From contig CALGGS010000267.1 in the NCBI GenBank assembly GCA_937915735.1, forward strand, positions 1 to 15,690: a stretch of 15,690 nucleotides of DNA, given 5' to 3'. This document shows, in pieces, positions 8,156-14,561 of this stretch (within the stretch, counting starts at the first letter, position 1; each line of letters begins with the position of its first letter). The notes under the pieces are model-generated. The model was not told the origin of the DNA. It worked only from the letters and a program-made list of their open reading frames with translations, and did not search any database. The position numbers and the translations under genes were made by a program. This DNA is from an uncultured Treponema sp. (GTDB taxonomy: Bacteria; Spirochaetota; Spirochaetia; Treponematales; Treponemataceae).

Positions 8156-8225
8156 GACGCAGATTAACGCTGATTAACACAGATAAAAATTATAAATTCG
8201 CATATATCTGCGTTTATCTGCGTCT
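8156..8225. repeat. 10-bp-period repeat arranged as an inverted pair
   Basis: The left arm has three tandem decamers: ACGCAGATTA (8157), ACGCTGATTA (8167) and ACACAGATAA (8177). The right arm has two in the opposite orientation, read on the minus strand as ACGCAGATAA (8223-8214) and ACGCAGATAT (8213-8204). The outer ~22 bases of the two arms pair well, giving a cruciform or hairpin with a long AT-rich loop. It resembles dispersed intergenic repeats with a CGCAGATTAA-type core. No T-tract follows on the minus strand, so it is not an obvious terminator. Confidence 0.75.
8189..8194 (-). promoter_or_regulatory. Possible -10 box of a serS promoter
   Basis: A perfect TATAAT on the minus strand lies in the loop between the arms of the inverted repeat, about 58 nt before the serS ATG. 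No good -35 is found 16-18 nt upstream. Support is therefore weak in an AT-rich stretch, but it would give serS a conventional leader containing its Shine-Dalgarno. Confidence 0.25.
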
Positions 8226-8292
8226 AATATTTACAGTACATTTTACTTTTTTTTGGTTTTTATCTCAACTGATTTTTACAAGTTTACGCCAC

Positions 8293-9219
8293 TTATGCGC
8301 TTTTACCCATAATAAGCCTGTCGATTACGATGTAGACATCTTCGATTCTGGCCTTAAGCTTTTTTTCAATCATATTGATTACGAAAGATTTTAAATCCTC
8401 GCTGATTTGAGTAAGCTCCCGCCCGAGAGGAATATCTACCGTAAGGACAAAGGTGTATCCGTTTTTTTCGTTTTTTACCGTGAGTTTTTTGATTCTGACC
8501 TCGGCGTTGAATTCCCCGATAAAGCTCATTGTCATCTGTGCCAAAACCGCGTGAGATATTTCCTTTCGCTCTGCCTGAGAAAAGGCGGGGCGGACGAGTG
8601 ATTTTTCAAATAGCTTGGTGTTCTGGGAAGGCTCGCTGTCTTTTTTTCCGAAGATTTTTCCTAAAATTTTGTACAGGAATCTATTTTTTGCCGTTGAGAC
8701 CTTAATTGAGTCGTAAAAGATTTTTGAGTAAGACTGGTTCTTGACCTCGTAGGAGCGTACGGGAATTACATGCTTTCCCTCGATTTGGCGGCTTCTTCTT
8801 GCTTCTTCCATTTGTTCAGGGGTTGAGATGTCCTGAATCTTGATATATTTTTCGGGAAGGGGGAGCTGCAGGCGGACGGCGATTTTGTTCACCATCTTTT
8901 CGCTTGTTCCCAGAATTAGGATTTTTTTGATTTTGTTCTTGATGATGGCCCGCGCTACGCTATCCCTGTGCTCCTTGTCGTCAAAAAGGGCCGCGCGCAC
9001 GGCTCCCATATATGTGCTTTCGAGTTTTGCGGATTTTCCTGCCAGAATTTCGTCATCGTAGATAAGAAGGCCGTCATCAATGATAACCTTGATGCCGTAC
9101 TGGGCTGCGACTAATTTTGCCCTGAAACTCTTGCCTGTACCGCTGGGCCCGTAAAAAGCGAAAACCGTAGTTCCTTTTTTTTCAAGGCCCAGTGTTTCTT
9201 TTAAACTCTCAATCGTCAT
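8293..9219 (-). CDS. P-loop NTPase with C-terminal Asp23-like domain, function unknown
   Basis: A 308-residue protein that I do not recognise as a named family. A Walker A motif (GPSGTGKS, 24-31) follows a short strand (TTVFAFY). DDGLLIYDDEILAGKSAK (48-65) and KKILILGTS (98-106) look like later NTPase strands, with DD48-49 or DD55-56 candidate acidic residues. A basic region (RRSRQIEGKHVIPVRSYEVK, 141-160) and linker (~175-210) precede the last ~100 residues. These resemble an Asp23/Gls24-type (DUF322) fold: a conserved helix, VRIKKLTVKN, then a strand and the amphipathic ISEDLKSFVINMIEKKLKARIEDVYIVID. There are no membrane segments. The ATG overlaps the pncB stop as ATGA, indicating translational coupling. 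What it binds or phosphorylates is unknown; the Asp23 assignment is by pattern only. Confidence 0.8.
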   Translation of the reverse strand: MTIESLKETLGLEKKGTTVFAFYGPSGTGKSFRAKLVAAQYGIKVIIDDGLLIYDDEILAGKSAKLESTYMGAVRAALFDDKEHRDSVARAIIKNKIKKILILGTSEKMVNKIAVRLQLPLPEKYIKIQDISTPEQMEEARRSRQIEGKHVIPVRSYEVKNQSYSKIFYDSIKVSTAKNRFLYKILGKIFGKKDSEPSQNTKLFEKSLVRPAFSQAERKEISHAVLAQMTMSFIGEFNAEVRIKKLTVKNEKNGYTFVLTVDIPLGRELTQISEDLKSFVINMIEKKLKARIEDVYIVIDRLIMGKSA

Positions 9220-10667
9220 TTAATGCGTGCCTTGATGAACTCCATTTTAAGCTCCTTCATTTTTTCGGTGAGTGAGACTTTGTAGATGTGTGGATTCAAG
9301 ATTCGCTTGTATGATGCGTCGAAACTTTCCAGCTGCTTCTGCATTGTTTCGCGCGCTTTTCTGAGAGTCTCTGCTTCGCTTGACTTTTTACCGACTCTCT
9401 TTCCGCCTTCGACGACTTTTTTGAGCATAGGCTCGATTTTGCTTGCCGTGAAAACAAACTGCCTGTAATCGACCATCGTGTGATAGTAGCGGTATTCCCT
9501 GTTTTCTTCGATAATTTCATCTTCAAGGGCTATGATGTCAGCCCGTGCGTTTCCCTCGCCGTCGTAAAGGCGGTAGACATTTTTGATTCCCGGGTTCGTG
9601 TTTTTTTCAGGGTTGTCGCTGAATTTCATTGCGGCAATCATTTTGTCAGATTCCTTGTCGTGCCTTGCCCCAAGCTTGTAAACTCCTGTGAAGCTGGCCT
9701 CGTTTCCTCCCGTGACCATGTGAGTTCCGACCCCCCATGAGTCAATCGGAGTCTGGGTCTGAACCAGCGTTTCGATGATTTCTTCCGTAAGCTCGTTTGA
9801 GACACAGATTTTTGCCTGTGGGAAACCGGCCTTGTCCAGCTCTTTTCGGACTTCCCGCGTAAGGTAGGAAATGTCGCCTGAGTCCAAGCGGACTCCGAAA
9901 TTGTAGCCTTTTTCCACAAGCTCCCGGCCTACGATGATTGCGTTTTTAATTCCGGATTTTAATGTGTCGTATGTGTCAATCAAAAAGACTGCGTTTGTCG
10001 GGTAAATTTTTGCGTAAGCGCGGAATGCGTCAAGCTCGCTTGGGAAAGCCATAATCCAAGAGTGGGCCATTGTTCCCATAACAGGAATTCCGTAGATTTT
10101 TCCGGCCAGAGTGTTGCTCGTTCCCGCCGCTCCTCCGATAAAGCTCGCTCTTGTTGCGCTCATTCCGCCGTCAGGTCCCTGGGCCCTGCGAAGGCCGAAT
10201 TCCATAATCGGGCCTTTTTTGCTTGCAAGCCAGACCCGTGCCGTTTTTGTCGCAATAAGACTTTGGAAATTGATGATGTTTAAGATGAGACCCTCTACAA
10301 TCTGAGCCTCTATAAGGTTTGCATGGATTCTGACGATTGGCTCCTGAGGGAAGATTATAGAGCCTTCCTCAAAAGCGTACATATCGCCCGTGAAGCGGAA
10401 ATCCTTCAGGTATTCAAGAAAGCCGTCCTCAAAAATTTTCTGTGCCCTGAGGTATTCGATGTCTTCCTCACCGAAAGTGAAGTCCGTGATTGCGTCGATT
10501 AAATCTTCAAGACCTGCAAAGACAGAAAAACCGCCGTTAAAAGGCTGTCGCCTGAAGAACATATCAAAAACGACATCGTGATTCATATCGTTTTTCCAGT
10601 AGCCCTGAGCCATTGTAAGCTCGTAGAAGTCGGTAAAGAGAGCGTTGTTTGTGATTGGACTTTTCAT
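9216..10667 (-). CDS. pncB: Nicotinate phosphoribosyltransferase
   Basis: Converts nicotinate and PRPP to nicotinate mononucleotide with ATP, in the NAD salvage (Preiss-Handler) pathway. At 483 residues it matches the longer bacterial/eukaryotic-type family. Visible signatures are ALFTDFYELTMAQGYW (9-24), FRRQPFNGGFSVFAG (38-52), FQSLIATKTAR (134-144), EFGLRRAQGPDGG (156-168) and GTMAHSWIMAF (198-208), where H202 is the likely autophosphorylated histidine. Also present are LIDTYDT (229-235), VRLDSGD (259-265) and WGVGTHMVTG (311-320). The C-terminus is lysine-rich. AAAAGGGG lies about 7 nt before the ATG. It heads a minus-strand unit with the P-loop gene (ATGA overlap), serS and the AI-2E gene. 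It is divergent from argR, with an ARG-box-like palindrome at its -35. Confidence 0.97.
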   Translation of the reverse strand: MKSPITNNALFTDFYELTMAQGYWKNDMNHDVVFDMFFRRQPFNGGFSVFAGLEDLIDAITDFTFGEEDIEYLRAQKIFEDGFLEYLKDFRFTGDMYAFEEGSIIFPQEPIVRIHANLIEAQIVEGLILNIINFQSLIATKTARVWLASKKGPIMEFGLRRAQGPDGGMSATRASFIGGAAGTSNTLAGKIYGIPVMGTMAHSWIMAFPSELDAFRAYAKIYPTNAVFLIDTYDTLKSGIKNAIIVGRELVEKGYNFGVRLDSGDISYLTREVRKELDKAGFPQAKICVSNELTEEIIETLVQTQTPIDSWGVGTHMVTGGNEASFTGVYKLGARHDKESDKMIAAMKFSDNPEKNTNPGIKNVYRLYDGEGNARADIIALEDEIIEENREYRYYHTMVDYRQFVFTASKIEPMLKKVVEGGKRVGKKSSEAETLRKARETMQKQLESFDASYKRILNPHIYKVSLTEKMKELKMEFIKARIK

Positions 10668-10749
10668 ATAAGTACCCCTTTTAAATATTCAGATGTTATT
10701 CTCCAGCGTTTACCGACTTCATAAGCGATAAAAACCGACACCTTTTTAC

Positions 10750-10778
10750 ATTTTAACGAATTTTTATTTGTTTTTCCA
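10750..10778 (-). promoter_or_regulatory. Putative pncB promoter
   Basis: On the minus strand, TGGAAA (10778-10773), 17 nt, then TAAAAT (10755-10750). The start point would be near 10743, giving a ~75-nt leader that includes the AAAAGGGG Shine-Dalgarno. The -35 overlaps one end of the palindrome at 10777-10791, so a bound regulator could block it. The region is AT-rich, so chance matches are possible. Confidence 0.4.
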
Positions 10779-10791
10779 TAAAAATTTTATG
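10777..10791. promoter_or_regulatory. Operator-like palindrome, ARG-box candidate
   Basis: CATAAAAATTTTATG is a perfect 7-bp inverted repeat around one base. Its size and AT-rich form recall half of an ArgR/AhrC operator. It lies between divergent argR and pncB, touching the pncB -35 and about 28 nt upstream of the argR -35. Binding by ArgR is inferred from location and symmetry only. Confidence 0.35.
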
Positions 10792-10818
10792 AAAATTAAG
10801 GGCTCAAAAACTTTTTCG

Positions 10819-10847
10819 TTGAAAAAAATCCTTATTTTTTTTATTAT
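10819..10847 (+). promoter_or_regulatory. argR promoter, decides the argR start
   Basis: TTGAAA (10819-10824), exactly 17 nt, then TATTAT (10842-10847): both hexamers are 5/6 to the sigma70 consensus. The -10 ends 10 nt before the ATG at 10858. The leader would be only about 3-4 nt, with no Shine-Dalgarno. The promoter lies inside the longer open frame from 10768, which argues against starting there. Confidence 0.6.
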
Positions 10848-10857
10848 CTTTTTCACG

Positions 10858-11331
10858 ATGAAAGAACGGTCAGAGCGCTTAAGGGCAATTAAAAAACTTA
10901 TAAAATCAAACAGAATCGAAAGCCAGGACGAGCTTTTGCGAGAGCTTACGAAAGAGGGCTTTGATGTTACCCAGGCGACCCTTAGCCGTGATTTAAAGCT
11001 TTTAAAGGTCGGAAAGGTGAGCGACGGACATGCCGGCTATGTCTATATGCTGCAAACGGAAGAAGAGCGGACCGAGGACGAGCAGATTTTCGCGCAGGAT
11101 TTTTTGCGCGGATATGTGAGCATTGACTGGAATGCGACCACTGTCGTAATAAAAACCTTTGGAGGGCATGCGGACGCCGTCGCAAATGCCCTGGACTGCC
11201 TTAACCTCGAAGAAATTTTAGGAACTGTAGCCGGCGACAGCTGTGTTTTTGCGGCTCTGAAAGCGGGCGTTACCGGCGAAGACTTTATGAAAACGCTGAA
11301 AAAGCACATCCCTGACTTAGAAGAAGAGTAA
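10858..11331 (+). CDS. argR: Arginine repressor family regulator
   Basis: ArgR/AhrC-type regulators bind ARG boxes as arginine-responsive hexamers and control arginine synthesis or catabolism. From the ATG at 10858 the protein is 157 residues, the usual ArgR size. The frame is open from 10768, but that 30-residue extension is hydrophobic and lysine-rich, unlike ArgR, and contains the promoter. The N-terminal winged helix carries TQATLSRDLKLL (38-49; family QAT(V/L)SRDL). The C-terminal oligomerisation domain has GGHADAVANALD (102-113) and EILGTVAGDSCVFAAL (119-134). The family consensus there is GTIAGDDT, so the second aspartate, which contacts arginine in characterised members, is serine. 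Ligand response may therefore be altered. The gene stands alone, divergent from pncB and convergent with the helicase 14 nt away. Confidence 0.93.
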   Translation: MKERSERLRAIKKLIKSNRIESQDELLRELTKEGFDVTQATLSRDLKLLKVGKVSDGHAGYVYMLQTEEERTEDEQIFAQDFLRGYVSIDWNATTVVIKTFGGHADAVANALDCLNLEEILGTVAGDSCVFAALKAGVTGEDFMKTLKKHIPDLEEE

Positions 11332-11345
11332 GGGCACTGTGTTTT

Positions 11346-12542
11346 TCAGGCATCCCCTTCATCGCTTTCCATAACCTTGTTCGGGTCTAGCAGCCTTCCC
11401 TTGTACAACATTCTTGGAAAGACCGTGATTTTCAGCTTCTTTTCGATTGCGGCGTATTTTCGCATTTCATAGCCGTCTCCGATTACGATGTTCACCCCCG
11501 TTTTACCCATTCTGGCGGTTCTTCCGGCCCTGTGAATAAAAAAGTCATCGTCGGAGGGCATATCCATTTGAATTACATGGCTTATGGCAGGAATGTCTAA
11601 GCCCCTGGCCGCCAAATCGCTTGTGACCAGAATCTTGATTTTTCCGCTTCGGAAACGGTCAATCGTAGCCTTACGCTCAGTTTTTTCGGTTTTTGCCGTG
11701 AGGGCCGAGCATTCTATGTTCTTGTATTTCAATTTTGAGACGATGTTGGCGACTTGATCCAGCTTGGATGTGAAAATAAGAGCTTTCTCCGGATTTTCTG
11801 CGGCTAAAAGCTTTCTGAGAGTATCGATTTTTTCGCGGGTCTCAGCAAAAATGGCATAATGAGTGATTCTTTTTCTTAAAACATCTTCAGGGGGCAAAAA
11901 AAGTGTTTTTAAATCGCTTTCGGTCTTTCCGTTGAGCTTAACCCTCGTTGACTGCAATGTTTTTTGAGTCGTTTTTGTGATTGTCGCGCTTGCGGCAATA
12001 AGCTGAATGTCTTTTTTCAGGGCGCATATCAGCTCAAGGGTGTCGTCCTTCATTTCTTTTGCAAGAAGACGGTCAACCTCGTCAAGAACGACTGCCACTG
12101 CTCCGTCGAGCTTTAGTTTTTTAAGGTGAAAAAGCTCCAACAGGCGGGCAGGGCCGCCAATTACGACGAGAGGTTTTTCTTTTAAAAGCTCTATTTGCCG
12201 TTTTATTGGAGCGCCCCCTACTAAAAGGGCAGCCTTTGCGTCAGTTACGAGCTGAACCTGCGCTTTTATTTGGGAGGCAAGCTCGATAGTCGGCGAGATG
12301 ATTATGATTTTGACTTCTTTTTTTGGATTTTCAATTTTTTCGACATTCTGCAAGAGAGGCAGAAGGTATGCGAGCGTTTTTCCAGTCCCGGTCTCGCTCT
12401 GAAAAAGAAGGGAGCTTCCCCCCATAATTTCAGGAATAGCTTGAATTTGGACTGCAGTAGGCTCCTTGATTTCTTTTTCTGAAAGCCGGGCAGTATATTT
12501 TTCGTCAATATTGAGTTCTGAAAATGATTTTATTGAATCCAT
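11346..12542 (-). CDS. DEAD-box-family RNA helicase, minimal core with DEVD motif
   Basis: An ATP-dependent RNA helicase of 398 residues consisting of little more than the two RecA-like domains. Motifs in order: F7 and PTAVQ (28-32) as the Q motif; SETGTGKT (49-56, motif I); SPTIELA (83-89, usually PTRELA); GG (109-110); GGPARLLE (129-136, usually TPGR); LDEVDRLL (153-160, motif II, DEVD instead of DEAD); SAT (185-187, motif III); ALIFTSK (254-260, motif IV); TSDLAARGLDIP (307-318, motif V); HRAGRTARMG (337-346, motif VI). No long basic C-terminal tail follows, so RNA target specificity is not visible. The start is preceded by an extended -10 (TGCTATAGT) only 7 nt away and no Shine-Dalgarno. 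It converges with argR; Hpt lies 73 nt upstream on the same strand. Ribosome assembly or cold-shock roles are common for the family but not shown here. Confidence 0.93.
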   Translation of the reverse strand: MDSIKSFSELNIDEKYTARLSEKEIKEPTAVQIQAIPEIMGGSSLLFQSETGTGKTLAYLLPLLQNVEKIENPKKEVKIIIISPTIELASQIKAQVQLVTDAKAALLVGGAPIKRQIELLKEKPLVVIGGPARLLELFHLKKLKLDGAVAVVLDEVDRLLAKEMKDDTLELICALKKDIQLIAASATITKTTQKTLQSTRVKLNGKTESDLKTLFLPPEDVLRKRITHYAIFAETREKIDTLRKLLAAENPEKALIFTSKLDQVANIVSKLKYKNIECSALTAKTEKTERKATIDRFRSGKIKILVTSDLAARGLDIPAISHVIQMDMPSDDDFFIHRAGRTARMGKTGVNIVIGDGYEMRKYAAIEKKLKITVFPRMLYKGRLLDPNKVMESDEGDA

Positions 12543-12549
12543 AAATCTT

Positions 12550-12578
12550 ACTATAGCAGATTCAGGGAAATTTTTCTA
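12550..12578 (-). promoter_or_regulatory. Putative helicase promoter abutting the start codon
   Basis: On the minus strand, TAGAAA (12578-12573), 17 nt, then TATAGT (12555-12550) with a TGC extended -10. The ATG follows after 7 nt, so the predicted start point is at or 1 nt before the ATG. No Shine-Dalgarno would fit in the leader. Confidence 0.5.
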
Positions 12579-12615
12579 TAAGCTGAGAGGAAAAAGAAAA
12601 ATCACACGGCTTTGC

Positions 12616-12948
12616 TCAGGCCTGATTGCAAATTGTTCTGACCGACTCTTTATAGTCGCGCCACATTTCTTCTACAAGAGATGGAATGTCACCGCTCGTT
12701 TTTTTCCGAAGGACATCCTCTAGCTTCTGGCCTGAATCCCTCAGCTTTTCCATACAGAGCTGGCGGGCCGCTCCTTTCGTTGCGTGAACATAACTTGCGG
12801 CCTCGCTCATTTTTCCGTCAGAAATCAGTTTCTCCAGCTCTGACTTTTCAAATTTGTTTTCGTTCAAAAATGAGTCAATCAGGATTTGTAAAAGCTCCTC
12901 GTCGTTATCGACAAGCTCAAGGGCTGCTTTTTTGTCATAAATCTGCAT
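12616..12948 (-). CDS. Hpt-domain phosphotransfer protein
   Basis: A 110-residue single-domain protein, all helical by composition, typical of stand-alone histidine phosphotransfer (Hpt) proteins that pass phosphate between receiver domains. The signature is YVHATKGAARQL (53-64): H55 is the phosphate acceptor and K58-G59 match the family's H-x-x-K-G pattern. The preceding helix (DEELLQILIDSFL, 17-29) matches the usual Hpt N-terminal region. No kinase or receiver gene is in the window. Its ATG lies inside the end of the fumarase gene (14-bp overlap) and has a Shine-Dalgarno (AGAGGA) within the fumarase coding sequence, so the two are co-transcribed and probably coupled. The fumarase pairing is unusual. 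A weak GGC/GCC stem with a T-rich stretch after the stop may be a poor terminator. Confidence 0.87.
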   Translation of the reverse strand: MQIYDKKAALELVDNDEELLQILIDSFLNENKFEKSELEKLISDGKMSEAASYVHATKGAARQLCMEKLRDSGQKLEDVLRKKTSGDIPSLVEEMWRDYKESVRTICNQA

Positions 12949-14512
12949 AAAAATCCTCTCCGTTTTTATTTGTGATTACAAAGCAGGGAAGGTTTTTGAC
13001 TTCAACGAGCCTTACCGCTTCCATGCCTAAATCCTCGTAATCTAAAATTTCCTGACCTACAATGTATTCGCTTGCGATAAGAGAGGCAATGCCTCCGGGA
13101 GTTCCGAGATAGAATGAGCCGTATTTTTTGCACGAGTCTGTCCAGCCTTTGCTTCTGTTTCCTTTCGCAAGGGTGACCAGGGCTGAGCCGCGGCTCATAA
13201 GGCTTTCTGCGTAAACATCCATTCTTCCTGCGGTTGTAGGCCCGAAGCTCCCGATGATTTTTCCTTCTGGTGTTCGGGCAGGGCCCGCGTAGCAAATCGG
13301 GTATTTCGTGCAATATTCAGGCAAATCTTCACCTTTGCCGATTAGTTTTTGCCAGCGCGCGTGGGCCGCATCCCTGGCAACCAAAATTTTCCCGGAAAGA
13401 ATTATTCTCGTTCCAGGCTTTGCCTCTCCAAGGGATTTAAGGACTTCTTTTATGTCGCCGGAACTTGTGACAGATATTTCGCTTTGCTCAATTTCGCAGA
13501 ATTTTACTGCTTCGGAAAAGCCTTCGAGTTCTTCCGGCTCTGAGACTGTTTTTTCTAAGTAAAGGCCTTCTTTTGTAAGGATTGCTTTTAAATTCCTGTG
13601 GGCTGAGCATGAGAGCCCGAAGGAAATCGGGCAGCTGGCTCCGTGTCGCGGAAGACGGATAACCGTTGCGCTCAGGGCGAATTTTTTTCCCCCGAACTGA
13701 GAGCCGAAGCCGCTTTCTTCTGCGATTTTCATTGCCTCTTCTTCGAGCTCTTTGTCCCTGAAGCCGTTTTCGTTCGGCTCATAGGTCATTTTTTCGTAAG
13801 CCCCCATCGTAGCAAGCTTCAGCGCAAGAAGATTCTGCTCAGGGCTTAAGCCTCCTGCGACTATGGCGATTGTGTACGGCGGGCAGGCGCTCGTTCCGAA
13901 ATGAAGAAGCTCCTGTTTCATTAAGGCCGTAAATCTTTCTTTTGTGAGGTATGCCTTTGTTCCCTGAATAAAACTCGTTTTGTTTGATGAGCCGCCGCCT
14001 TTTGCGCAGAAAATAAAGCTCAGGGAGTCATTGGGAGCGTTTCTTACGAAATCTGGCATTGGGGCAAGGCAGGCCCTTTCTTCAAAAATTGAGATTTGCG
14101 CGGGAAGATTATTTTTCGGGTCTTTTTCTTCATAAAAAGAAGTCGGAACTGTAGTTGAGAATCGAAGCTTTTTCTCGTCATAAGATTTTTTTACGCCCTT
14201 GGTAAGCTCGTCATAAATGTCGGTGGAAGAGTCAAGTGAAAATTTTCCCTTTTTCCAGCCGAAAATATTAGCGATTCCTGTATCCTGGCAGAGGGGAAAG
14301 ATTCCTTTTGATGAGACGAGCGCGTTTTTCAGCATGCAGGAAAGGACATATCTGTCGTTGTCGCTTGCGTCTTCTGAAAGGGCTGCTTTTATTATTGAAG
14401 TCAGGTGCTCTTTTGTGAAAGTGAAAGAAAGACGGTTGAAAGCTTTTTCTGAAATTTGAGAGAGAGATGTTTCCTTCGGGTAAAAATCAAAATTTGAAAG
14501 ACTGTTTTGCAT
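12935..14512 (-). CDS. Fumarate hydratase, class I, single chain
   Basis: Interconverts fumarate and malate using a [4Fe-4S] cluster. From the ATG at 14512 the protein has 525 residues, matching single-chain (FumA-like) class I enzymes rather than the split alpha/beta form. The alpha part has PLCQDTGIANIFG (73-85), CAKGGGSSNKT (169-179), GTSACPPYTIAIVAGG (206-221), SQFGGKKF (271-278) and LPRHGASCPI (287-296). C75, C210 and C302 (LSCSAHR) are the expected cluster ligands. The beta part has SGKILVARDAAHARW (373-387), ICYAGPARTPEG (406-417), FGPTTAGRMD (423-432), AKGNRS (449-454) and LGTPGG (469-474). The longer frame to 14620 runs into divergent ilvB and is rejected. An extended -10 ends 6 nt before the ATG, with no SD. 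The Hpt gene overlaps the 3' end. Confidence 0.95.
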   Translation of the reverse strand: MQNSLSNFDFYPKETSLSQISEKAFNRLSFTFTKEHLTSIIKAALSEDASDNDRYVLSCMLKNALVSSKGIFPLCQDTGIANIFGWKKGKFSLDSSTDIYDELTKGVKKSYDEKKLRFSTTVPTSFYEEKDPKNNLPAQISIFEERACLAPMPDFVRNAPNDSLSFIFCAKGGGSSNKTSFIQGTKAYLTKERFTALMKQELLHFGTSACPPYTIAIVAGGLSPEQNLLALKLATMGAYEKMTYEPNENGFRDKELEEEAMKIAEESGFGSQFGGKKFALSATVIRLPRHGASCPISFGLSCSAHRNLKAILTKEGLYLEKTVSEPEELEGFSEAVKFCEIEQSEISVTSSGDIKEVLKSLGEAKPGTRIILSGKILVARDAAHARWQKLIGKGEDLPEYCTKYPICYAGPARTPEGKIIGSFGPTTAGRMDVYAESLMSRGSALVTLAKGNRSKGWTDSCKKYGSFYLGTPGGIASLIASEYIVGQEILDYEDLGMEAVRLVEVKNLPCFVITNKNGEDFYADL

Positions 14513-14518
14513 AGGGAA

Positions 14519-14527
14519 AGTATAGCA
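14519..14527 (-). promoter_or_regulatory. Extended -10 promoter immediately before the fumarase ATG
   Basis: TGCTATACT on the minus strand (14527-14519) is an extended -10 with 5/6 match. TTCCCT and then the ATG (14512) follow, so the standard position of +1 is the A of the start codon. No -35 match lies 16-18 nt upstream, as extended -10 promoters allow. No Shine-Dalgarno is present. Confidence 0.5.
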
Positions 14528-14545
14528 AAAATCAAAGAAAATCGC

Positions 14546-14551
14546 TAGAAT
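14546..14551 (+). promoter_or_regulatory. Possible ilvB -10 box
   Basis: TAGAAT (5/6 to TATAAT) ends 10 nt before the ilvB ATG at 14562; transcription would start around 14558-14559. It has the same GCTA lead-in as the divergent fumarase -10. There is no clear -35 (TAGCAA at best) and no Shine-Dalgarno. The only other promoter position would be inside the fumarase gene. Confidence 0.35.
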
Positions 14552-14561
14552 GAGTTTCATT

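Noticed and set aside
849..8225. Tandem repeats as possible CRISPR arrays
   Set aside because: Unit periods are 24 and 10 bp with partly diverged units and no unique ~30-bp spacers; no cas genes are present.
8226..8292. Riboswitch or T-box leader upstream of serS
   Set aside because: No T-box-like UGGN sequence followed by an anti-terminator/terminator pair was found; the gap is explained by the repeat and AT-rich sequence.
10768..10857. Longer argR reading frame starting at 10768
   Set aside because: The extension is hydrophobic and basic, unlike ArgR N-termini, and contains a strong TTGAAA-17-TATTAT promoter; the ATG at 10858 gives the family's usual length.
11330..11359. Possible terminator between argR and the helicase (AAGGG/CCCTT with an inner CTG/CAG)
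   Set aside because: Only 5 + 3 bp with a large asymmetric internal loop and no following T-tract.
12585..12626. Terminator after the Hpt gene (TCAGGCCTGA palindrome, GGC/GCC stem, then a T-rich run)
   Set aside because: The stem is about 3-5 bp with a bulge and the T-run is interrupted; too weak to list as a feature.
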